From assembly GCA_026988585.1 (NCBI GenBank), contig JALSKY010000273.1, forward strand, positions 1-5,054: DNA of 5,054 nt. Reading direction: 5' to 3'. This stretch comes from Deltaproteobacteria bacterium. GTDB lineage: Bacteria > Desulfobacterota > Dissulfuribacteria > Dissulfuribacterales > QOAL01. Below are positions 1 to 5,054 of the stretch, one piece after another. Position 1 is the stretch's first letter, and the number at the start of each line of letters is the position of its first letter. Under the pieces are notes generated by a model that made no database searches, was not told the origin of the DNA, and saw only the letters and a program-made list of their open reading frames with translations. The position numbers were made by a program, and so were the translations under genes.

Positions 1-68
1 TAAGGTTGGTAACCAGATACTTGCCCCCTATTTTTCAGGCACCCTTTCAACCCTTTTTGAATTGTGTC

Positions 69-108
69 CTTAATGAAAAATTAAACAAACGCTAATATTT
101 TCCTAATA
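69..108 (+). promoter_or_regulatory. Candidate Pho box: four 11-bp-phased repeats upstream of pstS
   Basis: Four 7-bp units are spaced exactly 11 bp apart: CTTAATG (69-75), ATTAAAC (80-86), GCTAATA (91-97) and CCTAATA (102-108). Each is separated by 4 mostly A/T bases. The shared core is (T/C)TAA(T/A) at positions 2-6. PhoB/PhoP-family regulators bind direct repeats of 6-8 bp at one-turn (11-bp) spacing, and the last repeat normally replaces the -35 element. Here the last repeat ends 9 bp before the -10, as that architecture requires. The core differs from the E. coli CTGTCAT type and looks more like the TTAA-type repeats known from Bacillus and cyanobacteria. The periodicity is seen directly; regulator binding is inferred. 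Confidence 0.62.
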
Positions 109-117
109 ATTGGTGTT

Positions 118-123
118 TATAGT
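118..123 (+). promoter_or_regulatory. -10 element of the pst promoter (TATAGT)
   Basis: TATAGT matches the sigma-70 -10 consensus at 5 of 6 positions. The hexamer 17 bp upstream (ATATTT, 95-100) is a poor -35 and lies inside the repeat array. This is typical of an activator-dependent Pho promoter. A transcription start near base 130 would give a 5' leader of about 65 nt before pstS. The assignment depends on the neighbouring repeats. Confidence 0.5.
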
Positions 124-180
124 CTCGACTGTCTATCAAGGAGTGTCTTTAATCCAAAGCAAAAAGGTTTCAAAAAAGAA

Positions 181-187
181 AAGGAGG
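181..187 (+). promoter_or_regulatory. Strong ribosome binding site of pstS
   Basis: AAGGAGG is a near-perfect Shine-Dalgarno placed 8 nt before the ATG at 196. It fixes the pstS start and predicts efficient translation, as expected for an abundant periplasmic binding protein. It is clearly stronger than the sites before pstC and pstB. Confidence 0.85.
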
Positions 188-195
188 CAGTTGTA

Positions 196-1257
196 ATGAT
201 TAAAAACAGAATTGCAGTAACCGTTTTGACACTGGCCCTGGCCATCTTCGGTCTGGGCATGGGACATGGCCATGCAGGCAAGGTCACTGAGATAGCAGGT
301 GCCGGAGCTACATTCCCTTATCCTGTGTACGCCAAGTGGGCTGATGCCTATTACAAGCTTACCGGCATAAAGTTGAACTATCAGTCTATCGGTTCCGGTG
401 GTGGTATCAAGCAGATCAAGGCCAAGACAGTTGACTTTGGCGCATCTGACGCCCCCCTGAAGCCTGCGGATCTGAACAAGTGGGGTCTCATGCAGTTCCC
501 TATGATCATGGGCGGTGTAGTGCCTGTTGTAAACATTGAAGGTGTAAAGCCAGGGGAGTTGAAGATAAGCAACAAGACCCTTGTTGATATCTACCTCGGC
601 AAAATCACCAAGTGGAATGATCCTGCTATCAAGGCGGAGAATCCTGGCCTCTCACTGCCAAACAAGGCCATCACTGTGGTACACCGCGCAGATGGCTCCG
701 GTACTACCTGGATCTTTACCAACTTCCTTTCAAAGGTGAGCAAGGAGTGGAAGGAGAAGGTTGGAAACGCCAAGGCTGTTGCATGGCCTGCCGGTATTGG
801 CGGAAAGGGAAATGAGGGTGTTGCTTCCTATGTCAAGAGGATCAAGGGAAGCATCGGTTATGTGGAGTATGCCTATGCCCTGCAGAACAACCTGACCTAC
901 ATACTGCTGAAGAACAAGGCCGGGAACTATGTTGCTCCTGAGATGAAGACCTTCCAGGCTGCTGCTGCCAATGCTGACTGGGAGCATGCAGAGGGTTTTT
1001 ACATGGTGCTGACCGATCAGCCTGGCAAGGATAGCTGGCCAATAACAGGCGCAAGCTTTATCCTGGTTTACAAGGTTCAGGATAAGCCTGAGGTTGGGAA
1101 GGCTGTTCTCTCCTTCTTCGACTGGTGCTATAAGAATGGCCAGGATATGGCTGCAGAGCTGCACTATGTTCCCATGCCAGAAAGTGTTGTGAACCTGGTG
1201 GAGAAGGCTTGGGCCGATCAGATAAAGGACAAGAATGGACATCCCATCTGGCCATAA
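196..1257 (+). CDS. pstS: Periplasmic phosphate-binding protein PstS
   Basis: This is the substrate-binding subunit of the PstSCAB phosphate ABC importer; it captures inorganic phosphate in the periplasm and delivers it to PstC/PstA. The protein has 353 residues. Residues 1-27 form a Sec signal: basic MIKNR, a hydrophobic core, and a likely cut after A27 (GHA-GKV). There is no lipobox cysteine, so it should be soluble rather than a lipoprotein. Phosphate-contacting family motifs are all present: AGATF (36-40), SIGSGGG (64-70), DFGASDAPL (80-88, with D85) and HRADGSGTT (163-171, with R164, S168 and T170). Further conserved segments are GGKGNEGV (202-209), GYVEYAYA (221-228) and FFDWCYKNG near the C-terminus. 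Length and motif order match the E. coli-type protein. The start is fixed by AAGGAGG 8 nt upstream. It is the first gene of the operon, behind a putative Pho box. Confidence 0.97.
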   Translation: MIKNRIAVTVLTLALAIFGLGMGHGHAGKVTEIAGAGATFPYPVYAKWADAYYKLTGIKLNYQSIGSGGGIKQIKAKTVDFGASDAPLKPADLNKWGLMQFPMIMGGVVPVVNIEGVKPGELKISNKTLVDIYLGKITKWNDPAIKAENPGLSLPNKAITVVHRADGSGTTWIFTNFLSKVSKEWKEKVGNAKAVAWPAGIGGKGNEGVASYVKRIKGSIGYVEYAYALQNNLTYILLKNKAGNYVAPEMKTFQAAAANADWEHAEGFYMVLTDQPGKDSWPITGASFILVYKVQDKPEVGKAVLSFFDWCYKNGQDMAAELHYVPMPESVVNLVEKAWADQIKDKNGHPIWP

Positions 1258-1305
1258 TCTGGATTTGATCTATTTCTTATAATAAAATAGAACTGAGTCA
1301 TACAA

Positions 1306-1371
1306 GGGCACCTTTGTTGGGTTGAACCGTCTTTGTAAAGAGAGGCGGTCAGGCCATAAACAGGGGTGCCC
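1306..1371 (+). promoter_or_regulatory. Nested stem-loop in the pstS-pstC intergenic region
   Basis: Bases 1306-1318 pair with 1359-1371 in a 13-bp helix that includes two G-U pairs. Inside it, 1326-1334 pairs with 1341-1349 (9 bp, two G-U) around a 6-nt loop, GTAAAG. The outer stem starts with GGGCACC/GGTGCCC and is followed, after 4 nt, by a T-rich stretch (1376-1384) interrupted by one C. This could act as a leaky terminator, or as a 3' structure protecting pstS mRNA after processing. Either would yield more PstS than PstCAB. Pairing is read from the sequence; function is inferred from the known excess of binding protein over membrane subunits in such operons. Confidence 0.6.
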
Positions 1372-1374
1372 GCA

Positions 1375-1390
1375 ATTTTCTTTTGAAAAT
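1375..1390 (+). repeat. AT-rich perfect hairpin (ATTTTC/GAAAAT)
   Basis: ATTTTC (1375-1380) and GAAAAT (1385-1390) form a perfect 6-bp stem with a TTTT loop. It sits directly after the larger stem-loop. It overlaps the T-rich tract that would otherwise serve as a terminator tail, so the two structures may influence each other. Alone it is too weak to call functional. Confidence 0.35.
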
Positions 1391-1430
1391 CATCAACAGG
1401 ATTTAATGGGCAGGAAGGGTTGCTGCGATT

Positions 1431-2411
1431 ATGGGTAATATGGATGTACAGGGCAAAGAGATGCTGGTTCGTTCCGGAACCAAGGGGCGTGTATTGGATC
1501 TGTTCTTCTCTCGGGGAACCAAGATTTGCGCATTCCTGGTCCTGATAATAATTCTGGCAATAATGCTCGCACTCTTTATCGGTGCCTGGCCAGCTCTTAA
1601 AAAGTTTGGTTTTTCTTTCATTACCAGCACGAAATGGAATCCTGTTACTGAGGAATTTGGTGCCTTGATCTCCATATATGGCACCCTGGTTACCTCCATA
1701 ATCGCGATGCTCATAGGTGTTCCTGTAAGTTTCGGTATTGCAATTTTTATAACAGAGCTTTGCCCGCGCTGGCTGAAACAGCCAATTGCTACTTCCATTG
1801 AGCTCCTCGCTGCTATTCCGTCCATTATATATGGTATGTGGGGGCTTTTTGTTTTCGCCCCTTTCTTTGCTGATCACATAGAGCCATGGATCTCAGCGAC
1901 ACTGGGCAACAGCCCGATCATCGGGCCGCTATTTTCAGGACCTCCTCTTGGCATAGGTGTCTTGACCGCTGGCATTATTCTGGGGATCATGGTTATCCCC
2001 TTTATGGCATCCGTATTTAGGGATCTCTTTGAGGTGGTGCCTCCGGTACTGAAGGAATCTGCCTATGGCATAGGCGCTACCACTTGGGAGGTGATTAAAA
2101 AGATAGTGCTTCCCTACACCAAGGTAGGAGTTGTAGGTGGAATCATGCTCGGGCTTGGAAGGGCCCTGGGTGAAACCATGGCAGTAACCTTTGTTATTGG
2201 CAACGCAGACAGGCTTGAAAAATCGTTGTTGATGCCGGGAAATACCATATCCTCCAGCCTTGCCAACCAGTTTACAGAAGCAGTAGGTGAAATCTACACA
2301 TCTTCTTTAATAGCTCTTGGGCTTATTCTTTTCTTTTTGACCTTTCTGGTCCTGGCATTTGCCAAGTATCTGTTGATGAGGTTGACCCTTAAAGAGGGGG
2401 TTCGTACATGA
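1431..2411 (+). CDS. pstC: Phosphate ABC transporter permease PstC
   Basis: This is an inner-membrane channel subunit of the PstSCAB importer, expected to pair with PstA. It has 326 residues, close to the usual length for PstC. About six membrane segments are visible, near residues 31-52, 80-107, 120-145, 172-193, 232-255 and 290-315. The cytoplasmic coupling (EAA) loop is at 209-228, starting ESAYGIGATTWE and ending in LP; it is where PstB docks. Family-typical stretches are AAIPSIIYGMWG (127-138) and GRALGETMAVTF (243-254). The best ribosome site is AGGAAGG (1412-1418), 12 nt before the ATG, which is rather far. Met4 (1440) and Met11 (1461) are alternative starts, so the N-terminus is uncertain by up to ten residues. 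The last four bases overlap pstA. The gap from pstS holds the stem-loop described at 1306-1371. Confidence 0.96.
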   Translation: MGNMDVQGKEMLVRSGTKGRVLDLFFSRGTKICAFLVLIIILAIMLALFIGAWPALKKFGFSFITSTKWNPVTEEFGALISIYGTLVTSIIAMLIGVPVSFGIAIFITELCPRWLKQPIATSIELLAAIPSIIYGMWGLFVFAPFFADHIEPWISATLGNSPIIGPLFSGPPLGIGVLTAGIILGIMVIPFMASVFRDLFEVVPPVLKESAYGIGATTWEVIKKIVLPYTKVGVVGGIMLGLGRALGETMAVTFVIGNADRLEKSLLMPGNTISSSLANQFTEAVGEIYTSSLIALGLILFFLTFLVLAFAKYLLMRLTLKEGVRT

Positions 2412-3265
2412 GCAATCTCAAAAATATCAATGTTCACCTATATCAGAGGAGGAGGGTCCTCAACTACACCATCCTGACCCTGTCGATTCTGACAACCATC
2501 TTTGGTCTGTTCTGGCTGATCTGGTTGCTTATAACCCTGTTTGGCCACGGATTTCAGTATCTGGACCTTTCAGTGTTCACTAAGCCTACGCCTCCGCCCG
2601 GAGCAACGGATGGCGGGCTTGCCAACGCAATTGTGGGCAGTTTGATTATTACGTTTATGGGCATCCTTATCGGGGCGCCAGTCGGAGTGATGGCAGGGAC
2701 CTTTCTGTCCGAATATGCCCTGAGATCCAAGGTTGCTCCCCTTATACGTTTTGTCAATGATGTACTCCTTAGTGCACCCTCCATCATCTTGGGTGTCTTC
2801 GTTTATGAGGTGGTAGTTGTTCCAATGGGACATTTTTCTGGATGGGCTGGTTCTTTGGCCTTGGCCTTGATTGCATTACCAATCATTGTCAGGACCACTG
2901 AAGATATGTTGAAATTGGTGCCCAATACCATGAGGGAGGCTGCCTGTGCCTTAGGCGCGCCAAGATGGAAGGTTACAGTGGCAATAGTGTACAAGGCGGC
3001 CAAGGCAGGGATATTGACAGGCATACTCCTGGCAGTCGCAAGGATAAGTGGTGAAACAGCACCTCTTCTCTTCACTGCTCTTAATAACCAGTTTTGGACT
3101 ACCAGCTTGAACCAGCCTGTTGCAAATCTTCCTGTGGTAATTTTTCAATTTGCAATGAGTCCCTATGAGGAGTGGCAGCAACTCGCATGGGCCGGGGCCT
3201 TGCTCATTACCATAAGTGTTCTGGTTCTGAATATCATAGTGCGTACATTTTTGCGGACGAAATAG
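2408..3265 (+). CDS. pstA: Phosphate ABC transporter permease PstA
   Basis: This is the second channel subunit of the phosphate importer, forming the membrane pore with PstC. It has 285 residues and about six hydrophobic segments, near 20-46, 74-99, 112-136, 145-163, 200-225 and 258-280. The periplasmic loop after segment 1 carries TKPTPPPGATDGGLANAI (58-75), of the kind seen in PstA. The EAA coupling loop begins REAACALGAPRWK (176-188), with E177 and G183. It is followed by ARISGETAPL (211-220), the counterpart of GRALGET in PstC. The start codon overlaps the pstC stop as ATGA, and a purine-rich AGAGGGGG (2392-2399) lies 8 nt upstream. Translational coupling to pstC is therefore likely and would help fix a 1:1 ratio. 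The basic C-terminal RTFLRTK fits a cytoplasmic end. Confidence 0.96.
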   Translation: MSNLKNINVHLYQRRRVLNYTILTLSILTTIFGLFWLIWLLITLFGHGFQYLDLSVFTKPTPPPGATDGGLANAIVGSLIITFMGILIGAPVGVMAGTFLSEYALRSKVAPLIRFVNDVLLSAPSIILGVFVYEVVVVPMGHFSGWAGSLALALIALPIIVRTTEDMLKLVPNTMREAACALGAPRWKVTVAIVYKAAKAGILTGILLAVARISGETAPLLFTALNNQFWTTSLNQPVANLPVVIFQFAMSPYEEWQQLAWAGALLITISVLVLNIIVRTFLRTK

Positions 3266-3299
3266 ACGCTTCATAACAAGAGAGGCAAAAAGATAGAAA

Positions 3300-4160
3300 A
3301 TGGTAGAGAAGAGTTCTAACGAAACACAGCAGTTGAGCGACAAGGGGTTTTCCGTTGTGAGTGAAGGTGGCTTGAGAGCGGCGTCATCAAAGAAGTTGTC
3401 TGAACTTCCTTTAAAAATTCAGGTGAAGAATCTCGATTTCTATTATGGAAATTTTCATGCCTTGAAATCCATCAATATGGACATTGCAGAGCGTAAGGTA
3501 ACTGCCATGATTGGGCCGTCTGGGTGCGGTAAATCTACTCTTATCAGATGCTTCAACCGGATATATGAGTTGTATCCCAAACAGTATGCCACAGGGGAGA
3601 TCATTCTTGACGGCAGGAACATCCTGGATCCTAAGGAGGATCTTAATCTTTTGAGGGCCCAGGTAGGGATGGTCTTTCAGAAGCCTACTCCATTCCCAAT
3701 GTCTGTATATGACAATATAGCATTTGGAGTGAAGTTGTATGAGAACCTCTCCAAAAGTGAGATGGATGAACGTGTTGAATGGGCCTTGAAAAAGGCAGCG
3801 CTGTGGGGTGAGGTGCAAGACAAGTTGCAGCAGATAGGAACAGCCCTGTCTGGTGGTCAGCAGCAGCGGTTGTGTATCGCAAGGGCTATCGCAGTCAGGC
3901 CAGAGGTTATATTATTGGATGAGCCCTGTTCTGCCCTGGATCCCATATCAACTGCTAAAGTAGAGGAGCTAATCGATGAACTTGTAAGCGATTATACGAT
4001 CTTGATCGTTACGCACAATATGCAGCAGGCTGCTCGTGTCTCTGATTTTACGGCGTTCATGTATTTGGGTGAACTGATAGAGTTTGACAGTACGGATAAG
4101 ATATTTACCAATCCTTCCAAAAAGGAGACCCAGGATTACATTACTGGTCGATTTGGATAA
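3300..4160 (+). CDS. pstB: Phosphate ABC transporter ATP-binding protein PstB
   Basis: This is the cytoplasmic ATPase that drives phosphate import through PstC/PstA. All ABC motifs are intact: Walker A GPSGCGKST (72-80), Q-loop at Q127 in VFQKPTPFPMS, signature LSGGQQQR (183-190), Walker B ending in D207-E208, D-loop SALD, and the switch histidine H239 in VTHN. The segments KPTPFPMS and DEPCSALDPIST and the ending DYITGRFG are typical of PstB rather than other ABC ATPases. At 286 residues it is about 30 longer than E. coli PstB. The excess is N-terminal and polar (residues 1-38), before the conserved IQVKNLDFYYG. The ATG at 3300 has only AGAGG 14 nt upstream. A GTG at 3357 has AAGGGG 9 nt upstream and would give 267 residues, so the true start is uncertain. 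It lies 34 bp after pstA and is the last pst gene in the window. Confidence 0.97.
   Translation: MVEKSSNETQQLSDKGFSVVSEGGLRAASSKKLSELPLKIQVKNLDFYYGNFHALKSINMDIAERKVTAMIGPSGCGKSTLIRCFNRIYELYPKQYATGEIILDGRNILDPKEDLNLLRAQVGMVFQKPTPFPMSVYDNIAFGVKLYENLSKSEMDERVEWALKKAALWGEVQDKLQQIGTALSGGQQQRLCIARAIAVRPEVILLDEPCSALDPISTAKVEELIDELVSDYTILIVTHNMQQAARVSDFTAFMYLGELIEFDSTDKIFTNPSKKETQDYITGRFG
3342..3359 (+). promoter_or_regulatory. Alternative ribosome site and GTG start for pstB
   Basis: AAGGGG (3342-3347) lies 9 nt before an in-frame GTG (3357-3359, codon 20 of the long form). Starting there removes most of the unusual N-terminal extension and leaves about 19 residues before the conserved IQVKNL. The spacing is better than that of the upstream ATG, whose AGAGG (3281-3285) is 14 nt away. 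Confidence 0.4.
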
Positions 4161-4175
4161 CGGTTATATTTTTTG

Positions 4176-4190
4176 CCGGTTGCAAACCGG
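4176..4190. repeat. Short perfect palindrome (CCGGTT/AACCGG)
   Basis: CCGGTT (4176-4181) and AACCGG (4185-4190) form a 6-bp stem with a GCA loop, 15 bp after the pstB stop. A T-run lies before it (4169-4174), not after it, so it is not a standard intrinsic terminator for pstB. It is the first element of the repeat cluster between pstB and the transposase gene. Confidence 0.45.
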
Positions 4191-4193
4191 TAC

Positions 4194-4211
4194 CGGTAAC
4201 AGCGGTAACAG
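4194..4211. repeat. Tandem duplication of the 9-mer CGGTAACAG
   Basis: CGGTAACAG occurs twice with no gap (4194-4202 and 4203-4211). It is immediately followed by GGACAGGCG. On the transposase coding strand the junction reads GCCTGTCCCTGTTACCG. From memory, GGACAGGC-like strings recur beside genes of this transposase family. The duplication may therefore mark the distal end of the mobile element, but that is a suggestion and not established here. Confidence 0.5.
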
Positions 4212-4249
4212 GGACAGGCGAATTATTTAATTTTTTGATCAGCCTCTGG

Positions 4250-4272
4250 AATTGGCTGAACTTCAGCCAATT
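4250..4272. repeat. Perfect 11-bp inverted repeat around one central base
   Basis: AATTGGCTGAA (4250-4260) and TTCAGCCAATT (4262-4272) are exact reverse complements flanking C4261. As RNA or single-stranded DNA this gives a stem of 9-10 bp with a tight loop. No T-run follows on either strand, so it is not a classical terminator, though it could stop or protect the 3' end of pstB mRNA. Another TCAGCC at 4239-4244 could pair with GGCTGA (4254-4259) instead, giving a competing 6-bp hairpin. Similar compact palindromes are the usual substrates of REP-associated transposases. Confidence 0.6.
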
Positions 4273-4363
4273 AGTCAGTCATTATAGTCGATCTAATCAA
4301 ATATTTTTGGGTGAGCAGTATTGTCAGGTTGGCAAACTGTAGGAAATTATTGCGGGAAGAATA

Positions 4364-4418
4364 ACGGTTTGTACTAACAGGCATTTTTAGTCACAGAGTC
4401 AGTTTGGTGACGGTTTGT
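4364..4418. repeat. Pair of 9-bp direct repeats (ACGGTTTGT)
   Basis: ACGGTTTGT occurs at 4364-4372 and again at 4410-4418, 46 bp apart. The second copy lies 14 bp before the transposase stop codon. A weak 5-bp inverted pair, GTCAC (4390-4394) and GTGAC (4407-4411), lies between and partly overlaps it. No coding sequence is recognised in 4161-4432; apart from these repeats it is AT-rich and unremarkable. Confidence 0.3.
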
Positions 4419-4432
4419 TGATTTGCTGAATT

Positions 4433-5054
4433 CTACTCGGAGAGCCGTTTCAGAGAAAAGATTCCATTTAATCCTGAAATAGGGATGGGATTTTTATCGT
4501 TTCTACAGAAAAAGTGATTTCTGAACCTTTTGAAGTTCTGGATAACGAATTTTCTTGTGCCGATTATAGCACTGTCTGTGAAATAGCGGCATTTTTGCAG
4601 TAGCCGCGAGGTCTCAGGTTTGTTTACAGTAGTTGCATCATCATCTGATATTCCTGCCTTCTCATATAGATATTGTTTGTATTTTTCCAATCGACCCTTT
4701 TCATCAAGAGCCTTGTGATCTGTTAGGCCGAAATCCAGCGAAAGAAAGTTGTCGCTATTCTCTGCCAGGTGGTGATACCCCAGCGAGCACCACCGGTATT
4801 CCTCCGGCTTTTTGCACAGGCCCGCCCTTACTGGATTCAGGTCAATGTATGCCAGACAATTTATAAGGGTGTCACCATTTTCAACAATGACGCTTTTGAA
4901 ACGATCTCCCCAGAAATATCCCTTTCGTTCATGTTGTTTGTTATAAAACCTTGAGAATCTCTGTTTGATTTCCCGCATATATTCAGACAGGTTCGACCAT
5001 TTCTGTCTGAAGGATTCCAGTTTTTCATCAGTCATTACAGGTTTTATATCTGGG
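4433..5054 (-). CDS. REP-associated tyrosine transposase (IS200-like, Y1 family), 5' end beyond the window
   Basis: The reading frame is open from the stop codon (TAG, 4433-4435) to the right edge. The first Met in the window (5033-5035) is internal, because the frame continues upstream as PDIKPV. About 206 residues are visible. The diagnostic stretch GYFWGDRFKSVIVE, then AYIDLNPVRAGL and EYRWCSLGYH, is typical of REP-associated tyrosine transposases. These are single-strand nucleases of the HUH type that act on palindromic repeats. The Tyr of AYIDLNP (codon 4847-4849) aligns with the catalytic tyrosine of E. coli TnpA-REP. The HUH histidines would lie in the missing N-terminal part, so activity cannot be judged. 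The C-terminal tail contains RYFTDSAIIGTRKFV, which I recall from longer family members. No frameshift is seen. The gene converges on pstB across a 272-bp repeat-rich gap. Confidence 0.85.
   Translation of the reverse strand, partial: PDIKPVMTDEKLESFRQKWSNLSEYMREIKQRFSRFYNKQHERKGYFWGDRFKSVIVENGDTLINCLAYIDLNPVRAGLCKKPEEYRWCSLGYHHLAENSDNFLSLDFGLTDHKALDEKGRLEKYKQYLYEKAGISDDDATTVNKPETSRLLQKCRYFTDSAIIGTRKFVIQNFKRFRNHFFCRNDKNPIPISGLNGIFSLKRLSE

Noticed and set aside
41..56. ACCCTTT repeated at 41-47 and 50-56 upstream of the Pho box
   Set aside because: The spacing is 9 bp, out of phase with the 11-bp array, and the repeat is short and low in complexity; nothing else in 1-68 could be recognised.
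129..135. CTGTCTA, resembling an E. coli-type Pho half-site
   Set aside because: It is a single unpaired copy downstream of the -10, at or past the likely transcription start, and has no partner at 11-bp spacing.
143..196. A 17-codon GTG-started frame whose TAA overlaps the pstS ATG
   Set aside because: The only nearby AAGGAG overlaps the GTG, leaving no spacer, and the product is a lysine-rich string from a purine-rich leader. It is probably chance.
1278..1283. Perfect TATAAT just after pstS, possible internal promoter for pstCAB
   Set aside because: No -35-like hexamer exists at 16-18 bp and there is no TGn extension; the surrounding DNA is simply AT-rich.
1406..1438. A 10-codon frame (MGRKGCCDYG) ending across the pstC start
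   Set aside because: Its ribosome site is weak, it is very short, and it encodes no run of regulatory codons; I cannot separate it from chance.
730..1877. Several long - strand open frames under pstS and pstC (for example 730-1242, 1218-1877 and 1403-1825)
   Set aside because: They lie antisense to clearly conserved pst genes, have no recognisable domains and low-complexity or implausible composition; they are shadow frames.
4169..4190. Intrinsic terminator for pstB using the CCGGTT palindrome and nearby T-run
   Set aside because: The T-run precedes the stem on the + strand and becomes an A-run after the stem on the - strand, so the order is wrong for termination in either direction.
4633..4954. 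+ strand open frames opposite the transposase gene (4633-4866 and 4769-4954)
   Set aside because: They are antisense shadows of a well-supported transposase frame and have no recognisable domains.

Overview
The window holds a four-gene high-affinity phosphate import operon, pstS-pstC-pstA-pstB, on the + strand. It is followed by a convergent, 5'-truncated gene for a REP-associated (IS200-like, Y1 family) tyrosine transposase on the - strand. The organism looks like a Gram-negative bacterium with moderate GC. PstS has a cleavable Sec signal with no lipobox cysteine, as expected for a soluble periplasmic protein, and all four Pst proteins resemble the proteobacterial (E. coli) type. I cannot place it more closely; a Desulfobacterota-like or gammaproteobacterial origin would fit but is a guess.

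Layout. Bases 1-195 are non-coding. They contain a candidate Pho box of four 11-bp-phased repeats (69-108), a -10 element (118-123) and a strong Shine-Dalgarno (181-187). pstS (196-1257) is followed by a 173-bp gap with a long nested stem-loop (1306-1371) and a small AT-rich hairpin (1375-1390). This structure plausibly separates high pstS expression from lower expression of the membrane and ATPase genes. pstC (1431-2411) and pstA (2408-3265) overlap in ATGA. pstB (3300-4160) follows after 34 bp. Bases 4161-4432 are non-coding and repeat-rich: a short palindrome, a 9-bp tandem duplication, a perfect 11-bp inverted repeat and a pair of 9-bp direct repeats. The transposase gene (stop at 4433-4435) runs leftward from beyond the right edge.

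How it works together. PstS captures phosphate in the periplasm, PstC and PstA form the inner-membrane channel, and PstB supplies ATP hydrolysis. The upstream repeats suggest PhoB-type control under phosphate starvation. phoU, which often follows pstB, is not in the window; the transposase gene lies where it would be expected.

I see no undescribed multi-gene system here. The points most worth checking are the TTAA/CTAA-type Pho box, the pstS-pstC intergenic structure, and the repeat cluster between pstB and the transposase gene.
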